From the NCBI GenBank assembly GCA_943735955.1, contig OX030961.1, positions 1,632,483 to 1,696,482 of the forward strand: DNA of 64,000 bases, read 5' to 3'. Position 1 is the stretch's first letter; every line of letters starts with the position of its first letter. The notes under the pieces are model-generated. The model worked only from the letters and a program-made list of their open reading frames with translations. It made no database searches and had not been told where the DNA came from. The position numbers were made by a program, and so were the translations under genes. Below, piece by piece: positions 1 through 13,402 of this stretch. The DNA is from Piscicola geometra (lineage: Eukaryota; Annelida; Clitellata; Hirudinida; Piscicolidae).

Positions 1-35
1 TTTCAAAAGTTTAAAAATTTATTATTTCAAGTTAT

Positions 36-497
36 ATGAAGATTTTGTTATTTTATGGTAGTTTTTTCAAGAAAACGCGTTATCAATCTTTAAAAGATGC
101 TGGCAACCGGTGTTACATAGATTCTTGGATAATTTTGACACATTTTGACTTTTTGAATCATGTGTTTCGTGTGTCAATTTGGCTCAAAAGATTAGTAGCT
201 GAAGAAAATAGAGTTATTATACTCCAATTGATTCTGCTTCCTTTTTGTGCCACTGCAAGTTGCAACCATAACTCTAACCGCTCAGATCCCCTGTTCCAAC
301 GAGCAAAGCGGGCCATTTCAAACTACAACCCTCAACTGCTTTCAGTCCAACCACCACAACTTCAGCTCCCTCCTCTTCCACCACCCTCACTTCGACAACT
401 TCACCCACTCTTCTTCCCACCTTCTGTGTTCACACTTCCCTTTCTCACAGCACTCTCCCATCTAACCACTGGTCATACGCCAGCCTCAAAAATCAAG
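36..497 (+). CDS. Possible upstream exon of the low-complexity gene (proline-rich)
   Basis: The frame is open from 36 to a plausible splice donor (AAG followed by GTTAGA) at 498. Its second half is rich in Pro, Leu and Gln, and the donor phase (0) fits the next exon if that begins at 661. The first half looks like AT-rich non-coding sequence read by chance. There is no recognisable domain and no clear start. It could equally be 5' non-coding sequence. Confidence 0.25.
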
Positions 498-660
498 GTT
501 AGAAATTTATAAATTTCAAGAAAAACTCATGTGTTTGTAGGCTGTGTGACGTCCACTAAGTGTGCCAAGTGCAACATGTTTTCCAGTTGAACAAGTCTGT
601 AACATATGAATAAATTATGATGCTTTGAGATTACATATTTGTTCGAATAACACAATAGAG

Positions 661-2239
661 GACAGATGCACTGAAAGCAAAGGAGCACTACCTCGGAGAG
701 TGGAAAGCCCGAACTATGAAAGTGCAGAACGAGTGCAAACCAAAATGAAAGATAAGAAAAGAAAAAAGAAAAAATATTATAATATTAATAATACAGATAA
801 TAATAATACAGATAATAATAATACTGATAATAGTAATACAGATAATAATAATACTGATAATAATAATACTGATAATAATAATACTGATAATAATAATACT
901 GATATTAATAATAATAATAATAATAATACTGATATTAATAATAATAATAATAATAATACTGATAATAATAATACTGATAATAATAATACTGATAATAATA
1001 ATACTGATAATAATAATACTGATATTAATAATAATAATAATAATAATACTGATAATAATAATACTGATAATAATAATACTGATAATAATAATACTGATAA
1101 TATTAATACTGATATTAATAATAATAATAATAATAGTCCTAATAATAGTGATTATTCAATTAATAAAACTGAAATGAGTAAATCAGTCGATAAGATGAAG
1201 AGCACTGAAAGTATAAGTACCGGCAATAAAGAAAACGTCAATCAAACTAACGATACATGCCACAGTGAGGTAAATCATGGTAATCATAGAAGAGCTCGAG
1301 ACCAACGCAATAATTCTCTGAAAATAAAAAAAAATAATCAAAAGACACGTTCCAGCGAAGGAAATGTGAATGAGGGTGGAATCGAGAAAGAGGAAGAAGC
1401 GGATAGGGGAGTGAAGAAGGAAAGTGAGTCAAGGATGTGGAAAAGTAATGAAATAGAAGGGGAGGAACAAACACTTGTTTTAGTGCATGGTAATGATGAT
1501 GATGATTATGATGATGATGATGATGATGACCAAGTCGTTGATTGTGATAGGAGAAGTTGTGATGCAAAGTCGACTGGAGTGTCTTCCAAAGAAAATAAAA
1601 ATGAAAAGAACGACAAAAATAGCATTTTAAAATCAAAATCAAGAAAGAGCAGAATAAAAAACCACAATAATAGTGTTAACCATATTAATGATATTACCAA
1701 AATTGAAAACAAAATTAGCAAAATGGTTTTAGAAAATAGCAACCTCAAGTTTCAAAATATTAAAAACAAAATGAAAAGTAAGTATAATACTGGTAACTAT
1801 GGAGAGGGAAGCAGCTCTGAGAGCAGTCTTTCGCCTGAGAGCGATTGTCGCAGCTTCGAGCCGGCCAGCCTCCTCAGCTTCGAAGATTCTCTCGACCAAG
1901 TGCTCGAAAATGAAGATGGTGGTGGTGAAAGTGGTGGTGGTTGTGGAGGTGGTGGAGGTGGTGGTGGTTGTAGGAATAGTGGTGGAGGTAGGATTGGTGA
2001 AGGTGGTAGTGGTGGTTGTGAAGGTGGTGGAGGTGGTGGTTGTAGGAATAAAGGTATTGGTGGTGTGGATTGTAGGAATGGTGGTGATGGAGGTGGTGGG
2101 GGTTGTAGAAAGGGGAATGGTGGTTTTAAGAATGGTAGTGAGAGTTGTAGTGGTAGTGGTGGTAAAAGTAAAAATATGGTTGGTGTTGGTGGTGATAGTG
2201 ATTTTCATGAAACTAAAAAAGAAGAAATTTCTTCAAAAG
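661..2239 (+). CDS. Exon 1 of the low-complexity gene (Asn/Asp/Gly-rich)
   Basis: The exon opens with a basic stretch after ATG 745, then about 115 residues of repeats of N, T, D and I (about 780-1130). A charged Lys/Glu region, an Asp run at about 1495-1530, a Ser/Glu segment (SSSESSLSPESDC) and a Gly-rich tail follow. The ORF stops at 2254-2256, just after a donor (AAAG before GTATTT) at 2240. The donor leaves one base of a codon and matches the two-base start of the next exon at 6986. Confidence 0.55.
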
Positions 2240-5200
2240 GTATTTTTCAAAAGTAACTTTGTAAAAAAATATTTGAAAAGAGATTATCGCTTTTTGATTT
2301 TTATTTGTTTTTATCACTCATCTATTTACTCACTCATCTATTTACTCACTCATCTATTTACTCACTCATCTATTTACTCACTCATCTATTTACTCACTCA
2401 TCTATTTACTCACTCATCTATTTACTCACTCATCTATTTACTCACTCATCTATTTACTCACTCATCTATTTACTCACTCATCTATTTACTCACTCATCTA
2501 TTTACTCACTTATCTATTTACTCACTCATCTATTTACTCACTCATCTATTTACTCACTCATCTATTTACTCACTCATCTATTTACTCACTCATCTATTTA
2601 CTCACTCATCTATTTACTCACTCATCTATTTACTCACTCATCTATTTACTCACTCATCTATTTACTCACTCATCTATTTACTCACTCATCTATTTACTCA
2701 CTCATCTATTTACTCACTCATCTATTTACTCACTCATCTATTTACTCACTCATCTATTTACTCACTCATCTATTTACTCACTCATCTATTTACTCACTCA
2801 TCTATTTACTCACTCATCTATTTACTCACTCATCTATTTACTCACTCATCTATTTACTCACTCATCTATTTACTCACTCATCTATTTACTCACTCATCTA
2901 TTTACTCACTCATCTATTTACTCACTCATCTATTTACTCACTCATCTATTTACTCACTCATCTATTTACTCACTCATCTATTTACTCACTCATCTATTTA
3001 CTCACTCATCTATTTACTCACTCATCTATTTACTCACTCATCTATTTACTCACTCATCTATTTACTCACTCATCTATTTACTCACTCATCTATTTACTCA
3101 CTCATCTATTTACTCACTCATCTATTTACTCACTCATCTATTTACTCACTCATCTATTTACTCACTCATCTATTTACTCACTCATCTATTTACTCACTCA
3201 TCTATTTACTCACTCATCTATTTACTCACTCATCTATTTACTCACTCATCTATTTACTCACTCATCTATTTACTCACTCATCTATTTACTCACTCATCTA
3301 TTTACTCACTCATCTATTTACTCACTCATCTATTTACTCACTCATCTATTTACTCACTCATCTATTTACTCACTCATCTATTTACTCACTCATCTATTTA
3401 CTCACTCATCTATTTACTCACTCATCTATTTACTCACTCATCTATTTACTCACTCATCTATTTACTCACTCATCTATTTACTCACTCATCTATTTACTCA
3501 CTCATCTATTTACTCACTCATCTATTTACTCACTCATCTATTTACTCACTCATCTATTTACTCACTCATCTATTTACTCACTCATCTATTTACTCACTCA
3601 TCTATTTACTCACTCATCTATTTACTCACTCATCTATTTACTCACTCATCTATTTACTCACTCATCTATTTACTCACTCATCTATTTACTCACTCATCTA
3701 TTTACTCACTCATCTATTTACTCACTCATCTATTTACTCACTCATCTATTTACTCACTCATCTATTTACTCACTCATCTATTTACTCACTCATCTATTTA
3801 CTCACTCATCTATTTACTCACTCATCTATTTACTCACTCATCTATTTACTCACTCATCTATTTACTCACTCATCTATTTACTCACTCATCTATTTACTCA
3901 CTCATCTATTTACTCACTCATCTATTTACTCACTCATCTATTTACTCACTCATCTATTTACTCACTCATCTATTTACTCACTCATCTATTTACTCACTCA
4001 TCTATTTACTCACTCATCTATTTACTCACTCATCTATTTACTCACTCATCTATTTACTCACTCATCTATTTACTCACTCATCTATTTACTCACTCATCTA
4101 TTTACTCACTCATCTATTTACTCACTCATCTATTTACTCACTCATCTATTTACTCACTCATCTATTTACTCACTCATCTATTTACTCACTCATCTATTTA
4201 CTCACTCATCTATTTACTCACTCATCTATTTACTCACTCATCTATTTACTCACTCATCTATTTACTCACTCATCTATTTACTCACTCATCTATTTACTCA
4301 CTCATCTATTTACTCACTCATCTATTTACTCACTCATCTATTTACTCACTCATCTATTTACTCACTCATCTATTTACTCACTCATCTATTTACTCACTCA
4401 TCTATTTACTCACTCATCTATTTACTCACTCATCTATTTACTCACTCATCTATTTACTCACTCATCTATTTACTCACTCATCTATTTACTCACTCATCTA
4501 TTTACTCACTCATCTATTTACTCACTCATCTATTTACTCACTCATCTATTTACTCACTCATCTATTTACTCACTCATCTATTTACTCACTCATCTATTTA
4601 CTCACTCATCTATTTACTCACTCATCTATTTACTCACTCATCTATTTACTCACTCATCTATTTACTCACTCATCTATTTACTCACTCATCTATTTACTCA
4701 CTCATCTATTTACTCACTCATCTATTTACTCACTCATCTATTTACTCACTCATCTATTTACTCACTCATCTATTTACTCACTCATCTATTTACTCACTCA
4801 TCTATTTACTCACTCATCTATTTACTCACTCATCTATTTACTCACTCATCTATTTACTCACTCATCTATTTACTCACTCATCTATTTACTCACTCATCTA
4901 TTTACTCACTCATCTATTTACTCACTCATCTATTTACTCACTCATCTATTTACTCACTCATCTATTTACTCACTCATCTATTTACTCACTCATCTATTTA
5001 CTCACTCATCTATTTACTCACTCATCTATTTACTCACTCATCTATTTACTCACTCATCTATTTACTCACTCATCTATTTACTCACTCATCTATTTACTCA
5101 CTCATCTATTTACTCACTCATCTATTTACTCACTCATCTATTTACTCACTCATCTATTTACTCACTCATCTATTTACTCACTCATCTATTTACTCACTCA

Positions 5201-8200
5201 TCTATTTACTCACTCATCTATTTACTCACTCATCTATTTACTCACTCATCTATTTACTCACTCATCTATTTACTCACTCATCTATTTACTCACTCATCTA
5301 TTTACTCACTCATCTATTTACTCACTCATCTATTTACTCACTCATCTATTTACTCACTCATCTATTTACTCACTCATCTATTTACTCACTCATCTATTTA
5401 CTCACTCATCTATTTACTCACTCATCTATTTACTCACTCATCTATTTACTCACTCATCTATTTACTCACTCATCTATTTACTCACTCATCTATTTACTCA
5501 CTCATCTATTTACTCACTCATCTATTTACTCACTCATCTATTTACTCACTCATCTATTTACTCACTCATCTATTTACTCACTCATCTATTTACTCACTCA
5601 TCTATTTACTCACTCATCTATTTACTCACTCATCTATTTACTCACTCATCTATTTACTCACTCATCTATTTACTCACTCATCTATTTACTCACTCATCTA
5701 TTTACTCACTCATCTATTTACTCACTCATCTATTTACTCACTCATCTATTTACTCACTCATCTATTTACTCACTCATCTATTTACTCACTCATCTATTTA
5801 CTCACTCATCTATTTACTCACTCATCTATTTACTCACTCATCTATTTACTCACTCATCTATTTACTCACTCATCTATTTACTCACTCATCTATTTACTCA
5901 CTCATCTATTTACTCACTCATCTATTTACTCACTCATCTATTTACTCACTCATCTATTTACTCACTCATCTATTTACTCACTCATCTACTTACTCACTCA
6001 TCTATTTACTCACTCATCTATTTACTCACTCATCTATTTACTCACTCATCTATTTACTCACTCATCTATTTACTCACTCATCTATTTACTCACTCATCTA
6101 TTTACTCACTCATCTATTTACTCACTCATCTATTTACTCACTCATCTATTTACTCACTCATCTATTTACTCACTCATCTATTTACTCACTCATCTATTTA
6201 CTCACTTATCTATTTACTCACTCATCTATTTACTCACTCATCTATTTACTCACTCATCTATTTACTCACTCATCTATTTACTCACTCATCTATTTACTCA
6301 CTCATCTATTTACTCACTCATCTATTTACTCACTCATCTATTTACTCACTCATCTATTTACTCACTCATCTATTTACTCACTCATCTATTTACTCACTCA
6401 TCTATTTACTCACTTACTCACTCATCTATTTACTCACTCATCTACTTACTCACTCATCTATTCACTCACTCATCTATTTACTCACTCATCTATTTACTCA
6501 CTCATCTATTAACTCACTCATCTATTAACTCACTCATCTATTTACTCACTCATCTATTTACTCACTCATCTATTTACTCACTCATCTATTTACTCACTCA
6601 TCTATTTACTCACTCATCTATTTACTCACTCATCTATTTACTCACTCATCTATTTACTCACTCATCTATTTACTCACTCATCTATTTACTCACTCATCTA
6701 TTTACTCACTCATCTATTTACTCACTCATCTATTTACTCACTCATCTATTTACTCACTCATCTATTTACTCACTCATCTATTTACTCACTCATCTATTTA
6801 CTCACTCATCTATTTACTCACTCATCTATTTACTCACTCATCTATTTACTCACTTACTCATCGTCTATTTACTCACTCATCTTTTTATTGTTTATTTGTT
6901 CACTCATCTATTTATTTGTTCATTCATTTACTTTCCCATCTAATCACTAATGATGAACTCAATCACTCATTCATTCACTCTCCAGCATTAATTGCCCGTC
7001 TCCATTGTCTGAATCGAAGTCTGCTGCAGGAGATCGCCTTGGAGGGGGGTCATTCAAGAATGCTGGACCACTTAGAGAGTTTGATGAGAAGTGGAGGAGA
7101 GGAGGTTGGTGGAAGGAAGGAGGGTGGTGGAAGGAAGGAGGGTGGTGGAAGGAAGGAGGGTGGTGGAAGGAAGGAGGTTGGTGGAAGGAAGGAGGGTGGT
7201 GGAAGGAAGGAGGGTGGTGGAAGGAAGGAGGGTGGTGGAAGGAAGGAGGGTGGTGGAAGGAAGGAGGGTGGTGGTCATGAGTGTAGTGGCGAAGCTAGAG
7301 TGCTTAGCGATGGTGGTGCTGAGCAGAAAAGAGACCAAGGTGCTGAGGAGGAGAAAAAGGATAACGATAATTACAATGATCATTTTGAAAATACTTCTAA
7401 GGGGAAAAATGAGCATGAGGATACCGCAGTGATCGAAAGTTTAGCGACTGAAAGCTCGTTCGTTGGACAGTTTCTCAGATTCGCTCGTTCAGAAGACGAA
7501 GCTAGCGCAAAGAACATTTCGCAAAGGAGACTGGTGCGTGGAGGAAATGACAGGCAAGTGGATTGGTTCCTGAGGTTTGAGGGTGCTGTTGACAGAGAGG
7601 CTGATGCTGTTAGCTGTGGAAGGAAAAGTGATAGTGTTAGTTGTATTGATGATAGTTGTAATTATGGTGCGAATTATGGTGTAAATGAGAAGGCGATGAA
7701 TAGTGTAAGTGCTGGAGAGCCCACTCAGACACCTTTCGACGAGTGGCCCACCCTCCCCCATGCTCAAAACTTCAACCGACAAAATATCAAAACCACAATC
7801 ATCAGTTCGGAAATCGAAGGCGTCAATAGCATTTGCAAAAGCAATATCACTTATAACGACACAAACCACTCTAAGCGAAAGAATCACACAAACAACCACT
7901 CCTTTTCCTCATTTACTCCCCGCCCCTTTCTCCTTTCCCGTCCAAATCCCCTCCCACAAGGGCACCTCCTCAATAAATCCACAACGTATAACAAACCAAC
8001 GTTCTCTAACAAAATATTAGATTGTCCGGGCTCAAAAATCATACCCCTTAGTGAAGAACTAAATAATTGGAATGAAAAACCAATTAATTCCAGTGAAAAT
8101 TCTGATCATTGCTTAGAAACTTCAGTTCATCCAAAAGTTAAACGGGCAAGGCAGATGAAAGACGGCATGGATGCTGGCATGGAAAAAGCGGACGATGCTA

Positions 8201-9428
8201 CTGGACTCGAAAAGAACAACAACAACAACAATAATAATAATAATAATATTTTTAATAATGAAAGAATGCAAAAAGATAAAAATGCTGATAATGTGAAACA
8301 CAAAATTAAAATTGCGGATAATATTTCATTTCCTTACATTGACTGTGATGAGGGTGATGAAAAGAATGGTGATGATGATAATTATAATGATCAAAATAAC
8401 AAGGACAAAAATAATATGACTCAAAGTAACAATAAATACAATGACAAGGGCACTGAAACGTACAAGAGGCCAGCGACCGGAGGCGACGGAGACAAACGTC
8501 TGTCGAGCCAGAAGTTCCTTGAGATCAGCAAGTGGGCGCAGCAAACTGCCGCCTCCATGCGACTCTCCCAGAGTGCGCTTTCGAAAGACTTTGCCACTCA
8601 AAACACTCCAAGCTTCATCCTTAATGACCAATTTAGTGTTTCAGAAATCAACAGCAGTTACCATGTTATGGATGATAACAACAACAATATAGTCAATAAA
8701 AATAATATAGTCGATAACAACCACAACAACAATAATATAGTCGACAACAGCAACAACAACAAGAATAATAATATTGTCAATAATATATCGACGGGAAGAA
8801 AGGAGGACGACACCAAAGGCGAGCATGGGCGTGATGGAGGGGGAGGAGATGGTTCCTCTCAGGGAAACGACAACAAGTATGAGAACGAAGATGACCGTCG
8901 AAGAAATTGTAACAAGAAAGAAACGTATTTTGATTTGGTTGCAGCAGGACTCGAGAAGAACTCAAGTGCTCAAGAGGCAGACCAAAAGTTTCTGCATCTT
9001 TTTAATTATCATCATAATTATTAAATTATAATAATACTTTAATAATAAGTGTTCTAACTTAATTTTTAAAATAACTTTTCTTGAATAAGTATTTAATGCA
9101 TTAAATTTTGTTAGTTATCTCTTTAGCACTTAGAAGCAGTATTACAGATTCCTGTCCTGCTCTCCCCTAATTGAAATTAACTGATAATATATCTTTTAAA
9201 AAACGAAATATCTTACATATTTCTAGAGCCTATTTAACGCATGCATAAAAGTTATAACGTGACCGCGGAAAACAATACATTCTTCACAACTAAAATAGAA
9301 ATGTTGATTTTAGCCTTTCCGTACTTTTATTTAGTAGAAAGCAGATAAAAAACCGGTAGTGTCCGCTATTATTGTCATATAATATGCCCTCACCTAGTGA
9401 AAACTGAAAATATAGGACAGTCGTCATC

Positions 9429-9460
<32 letters not shown>

Positions 9461-12400
9461 GAAAGGAGGGAGTCAAATACAACAGTGAATCAAATGTTTT
9501 ATTATCAACAAAAAAGTTTTTATTATCCATTGAATATCAAAATAAATCTAGTTTAAAAAAATTAACTAAGTAAAAAATTAAAATGAGTTTCTTTTGTATA
9601 CAATTTGTTAAAGCATTTTTCACATATTCAAGTTGTGTACTTTTTAAGTAACAATTTTAGTTTATAACATTTATCATGAAAAAAATATTTAAGTCATTTT
9701 TGCTCGAATTTTATGTTTAATTTATTTTTAAAATTTATTTTTCACTATAAAAATTAAAAAAGCAAAAAAAATTCATTTGATGAAAATTATTCTGTCTAGA
9801 ACCAAAAATGTAAATGTTCCAATAGTGGAACACTGAGCATGAACAGGCGGAGTCAAATTTAACACTGAATTGAATGTTTTGTTGTCAAAACATTTAAACA
9901 AACTATTTTTCTAATATTTGTATCCATTGAATATCGAAATAAAATGAGTTAAACAATTAAATTAGTAAAAAATTAAAATTATGTTTTGTATGAAAAGTTC
10001 TAAAGCATTTTTCAAATATTCTAACTGTGTTCTTTTTGCAAAGGGCGCACCTGGTTTGCTTTTCTGCTGAAATTGAATAATGTTCTAGTTTATCGAACCA
10101 TATAGGGCTTGGCACTCGACTTTTCGAAGGTTTGCCACTTTTGGGCTTCCACTACCTGAGAAAGAGTGGCATGTCTCTGTTGATACCCATCGTTGACATG
10201 AAACAACTGGATTGATGCCTTTGACATTTCTTATAATATAAACTAGAAAGTTATAATTTTAAATTAATCTTTTACTATTGGATGCTTTTTCCAGTTTATA
10301 ATCAAAAGAACCGCTCAATTTTTTTTAAATTGTGTATTTTGCAATGCTAACTGGACATTTTCCTATTCTGTTGGACCTTTCTGTCCCACAGTATTCATAA
10401 TCTTCTTTGAAGTTCATTAATTAGATTCAGGGAGCAGAAAAATCTATCTTCAAAAAACAATTTTGTAGTTTTGAAACTAAATTCAAAACAACGCTGGCCC
10501 AAGAACCAACTCCTTGTCGTATACTGGACCTGTTGTTCCCTAGTAGGGCTCATATTAAATTGAATAAGCAAGACGGTTGCAAAGACTCCAAAACTTAAAC
10601 CCAAACTTTATTGGCTTCCCTCTCTTAAATCTTTTCTCACTATTTTTCCATAATGTATAGTGCCATGCTTTCTTCAAAACTGATGCTTCCAAGAAAGCAT
10701 TTTCTATAAATTTTTAATTTAGCAAAACAATACGAGATCTAATTTCCTATTTTTATTTTTTGCACAACGAATAAAATAAATATTTAGAAACTTATAGTAA
10801 AAATTTAACCCCTCCCCCATTTAGGCTCACTGTTCCAATAATGGAACATTCATTATTTTTTTTAAAATTTTGATAAGTAGATTAGAAAGTGATGAGAAAA
10901 TTGTAATTATATATAAAGGAAGGGTAATTTATTGAGATTAGGCAAAATAATACAGAAAGTTTGAAAATTTTTAAAATTATTATTCTCTAGCCATATTTTC
11001 AGAAAAATTTTTTTAACTTAGCAAAAAAAGCAACAAAAATATAATTTTAAGATAATCAACAAACTATTAAAACCATATTGTAGTTAATACCTTCTTAAAC
11101 AACTTTCAATTTACAAATTAAAGATTTACTGGTTATTTAATTTTCTGTTAATTTTTTTTCTTGATATTCCAATAATGGAACACTGAGCAAATATGAGTTG
11201 AGAAAAGTATTAAATCCAATATTTTTAAAGAGCACTTGTTTTGTGAAAAATCATATTTGTCAATACAAACGTCTCACAAAAGATGCAAAAAATGTTTAAA
11301 CTGCTGGGAGTTGGGCACGTCTTCCCCTGCATCTGCGTTTTTTTCAATACAAATTACTTGAAAACTTTGTTTTTCAAGCAACTGAAAATAGAGTTTCTAT
11401 TTAAATGAGATAATTAGGAAAATTATACTAAACATGTATTCATTTATTTAACACACTTTCAACAGACTTTTCAAAAGAAAATTTCAGAATAAAAACAAAG
11501 AAGAAAAGCAAACAAAAAGTAAAAACACAATCAACAAAAAAACAAAGAACAGCAAGGAAGAAGCCGGAAAGAGAGGAGGGGAGTTTGAAGGGTGTTTGGA
11601 GGAGATGTTCGATGACTTCAGGAACAGGTTGAGGCAGCTGCTCGCATGCGAGTCTGAGCCGCCTTCCTCTCGAGACGAAGCCGCATATTGTGGCAGCAGA
11701 AAAGATGATTGTGGAAGGAGTAAACAAAGATTGAGAAAAGGGCAGGTTGAAGAAGAATTGCAAGAAGGAGATGTTGGTGGTGAAGAAGCAATTAACAAAG
11801 TGTATAGTGCTTTTTCGAGCGATAGAAAACTAGCTTGCAAAAACCGTTCTCTTTCTCACCCTTCCACTCATTCACTTCTCACTCGTTCATCCCTTCATCT
11901 CCTCATTCAGCCTTCTCTCATACCATCGACTGATTCATCTTTCCACTCCTCATCACAGACCACAACCTCTTTCGCTAACCCTCCATGTGACATCCCTTCT
12001 CGTGATCAGCATGCATTATCATTATCAATGCCGTCGCCATCACTACCTCCTCTATCGTCATCACCTCCATCTTTATTTGAGTGTGGAAGTTTTGAATGCA
12101 GCCTCACAAGCCATCACGTCAACCGACAATCTCAGCAAGGCAGCAACTTGACCACGCCGAGATGCTCCAGCGACGTTGATCACTTGGCAGGGGACGCAGT
12201 GCTTTATGAGACACCAAGTGTCGATAGACTCAATGATGTCCGAGAAGACTTTCAAGTAAGGCTCGACAGAGAAGTAGAGATGCTGAAAGAGAGGGTATTG
12301 GAGAGAGTGTCATGTTTAGAGAGAGAGGGGAGGGAGAAGGTCGAAGACGTGCGTCAGAAGTGTGGGAGGCTCGAGGGGGTGGTGGCTGCAATCTTCGGCA

Positions 12401-13193
12401 TGGAGAAGCAATGTGGGAAAGGAAGTGATGAAAGTGGGATGGGTGGAAGGTTGGGTGGGAAGGTTTATAAGAAGAAAAGAATCGTCGCAGTGAAGAAAAT
12501 GATCATGACGTGCCGTGTGGAAGAGAAGTCTGAAGAGAAGATCCTCCAAGATCGAATATGTCTGTCAAGAAAGAAGACGGGTGATGATCGAATGAGTGCA
12601 GTCAACCAAGATATAACTCAAAAACCGCAAAAAACGTCATTGGACAGGTCAGGCGTGACTGAGACAACGATAGACGGTTTTGATAGTAGTTTCCAGAACA
12701 AAAACTTGGAATTTTCAGAAACACAATTTCAACAGAAGCTGCCTTTTAAACACCGGTCGACCTTTGGTGGGAGGCAAGGTCTCGAGTGCAATGATGCTTG
12801 GATGATGAAGAAGATGAATGAAGAAAAAGGAGATGGAGATGATGAGGAAGAAGAGGAGGAAGAGGAGGAAGTGAACGTGATAGTATTGAAGGATGGGATT
12901 TCGATAGAAGGAATCCATGCCAACGTCTCTAGTCATTCCAACCACCCCATTAGAGTGCAACAGATTGGTACGTGGTGGTGGTGATGGTGCTGTGGTGGTG
13001 GTCGTGGTGTAGAGGTGTGGTGATGGTGCTGTGGTGATGGTGGTCGTGGTGTAGAGGTGTGGTGATTGTTCTGTGGTGGTGGTGATGGTGGTCATTGTGT
13101 GAAGGTATGGTGATTGTCGTGTGGAAGTGTGATGATGTCTTGATGCGTGCTACTGTATAAGTGTTGCTTATGGTCATCATCATCATCACCCTC

Positions 13194-13224
<31 letters not shown>

Positions 13225-13402
13225 CCATGGTCATCATCATCATCATGAACCACGTTTTCCTCCTCCTCCAACAGACCTTCAAGAAACATTCGAAAGGGCG
13301 AGACTTGTTTTTGATGACGTCATGAAGCCGCCATCTTGGCGCCCTCCCGCCTCCGCCTTCCATCCGAAACGCAGTGCCCAGAATTATGCAAACCTTCTGT
13401 AA
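661..13402 (+). CDS. Uncharacterised low-complexity protein gene, four-exon model
   Basis: I do not recognise the protein. The model joins 661-2239, 6986-8987, 11466-12967 and 13275-13402. Every junction is phase-compatible and the total is 5211 nt, 1737 codons with the TAA stop at 13400-13402. The first in-frame ATG is at 745. The product has an Asn/Thr-Asp-Asn tract, acidic and Gly runs, a (GGGRKE) repeat, a short conserved-looking leucine-rich segment at the start of exon 2 (ALIARLHCLNRSLLQEIA), and a coiled-coil-like segment in exon 3 (about 12220-12410). The unique parts have balanced codon use, unlike the simple-repeat parts, which argues for a real gene. A scaffold or cytoskeletal role is possible but not shown. 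Confidence 0.6.
780..1135 (+). repeat. Imperfect AAT/GAT/ACT trinucleotide tract, in frame
   Basis: Units of AATAATACTGAT and related triplets run for about 350 bp, coding N-N-T-D repeats. The frame is kept throughout, consistent with coding constraint on indels. Confidence 0.9.
2314..6880 (+). repeat. 16-bp satellite array, about 285 copies
   Basis: The unit TCTATTTACTCACTCA repeats head to tail with almost no variation from 2314 to about 6400. Variants are few (2511, about 5988, about 6205) until a cluster at about 6405-6535 and a decayed edge at 6840-6950. The unit has no stop in any forward frame, so it makes very long spurious + strand ORFs. It sits in the intron 2240-6985. Confidence 0.97.
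6986..8987 (+). CDS. Exon 2 of the low-complexity gene
   Basis: It starts after a CTCTCCAG acceptor. The first residues (ALIARLHCLNRSLLQEIA) are the least repetitive of the gene. Ten copies of GGGRKE (7105-7270), a charged region, a Ser/Pro/Asn-rich middle and a segment with FLEISKWAQQTAASM near 8515 follow. The donor is taken at 8988 (GTTTCT), leaving two bases that fit the one-base start at 11466. That donor is weak, so the 3' end is less sure than the 5' end. Confidence 0.6.
7105..7271 (+). repeat. 18-bp coding minisatellite (GGGRKE)
   Basis: About ten 18-bp units of GGTGGTGGAAGGAAGGAG, with GTT replacing GGT in a few units, lie in frame inside the exon. Confidence 0.95.
9425..11200. repeat. 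Diverged duplicated segments with a TTCCAAT-ATTGGAAC-like motif
   Basis: A stretch of about 190 bp from 9466 (starting GGAGTCAAAT) recurs from 9849 with clear divergence. The palindromic motif TTCCAATARTGGAAC occurs near 9817, 10833 and 11167. They flank and overlap the piggyBac remnant and are probably parts of the same decayed element. A (AATC)n run lies at 9432-9461. I see no other gene in this intron. Confidence 0.6.
9850..10625 (-). pseudogene. piggyBac-type transposase remnant
   Basis: Read on the minus strand, 10620-10500 gives KPIKFGFKFWSLCNRLAYSI, then a stop and YEPY followed by GTTG. This is the piggyBac core pattern (KP-R-FG-K-W, then YQG). Further down the strand, residues like PKVANLRKVECQALYGSIN at about 10140-10080 fit the region before the family's MGGVD box. 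Several stops and frameshifts break it, so it is a dead copy. The family is a cut-and-paste DNA transposon using TTAA targets; I did not find intact ends. Confidence 0.8.
11466..12967 (+). CDS. Exon 3 of the low-complexity gene (coiled-coil segment)
   Basis: The acceptor is TTTCAACAG at 11465; an alternative is 11487 in phase 0. The open frame runs 500 codons to a good donor (GTACGT) at 12968. The start is Lys/Asn-rich, followed by EEMFDDFRNRLRQLL, a Ser/His/Pro region, and a strongly helical segment (about 12220-12410: LDREVEMLKERVLERVSCLE). An acidic Glu run lies at 12840-12870. No family is recognised. Confidence 0.6.
12968..13274 (+). repeat. Intron of TGG/GTG and ATC microsatellites
   Basis: The last intron of the low-complexity gene is almost wholly GGTGGTGRTGGT-type repeats (12970-13120) and CATCATCACC-type repeats (13165-13248), ending in a CTCCAACAG acceptor. 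Confidence 0.8.
13275..13402 (+). CDS. Terminal exon of the low-complexity gene
   Basis: Two bases complete the Asp codon left by the previous exon. The frame then reads LQETFERARLVFDDVMKPP and ends in AQNYANLL and TAA. The segment is short but complex in composition, and its phase matches. Confidence 0.6.

Noticed and set aside
2314..6880. CRISPR-like array
   Set aside because: There are no spacers; units are contiguous and identical, and the context is a eukaryotic intron.
1799..6943. Forward open frames of more than 1400 and 1700 codons
   Set aside because: They are the 16-bp satellite read through; the unit has no stop in any forward frame and gives a 16-residue protein repeat with no complex sequence. 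A phase-matched intron explains the array better.
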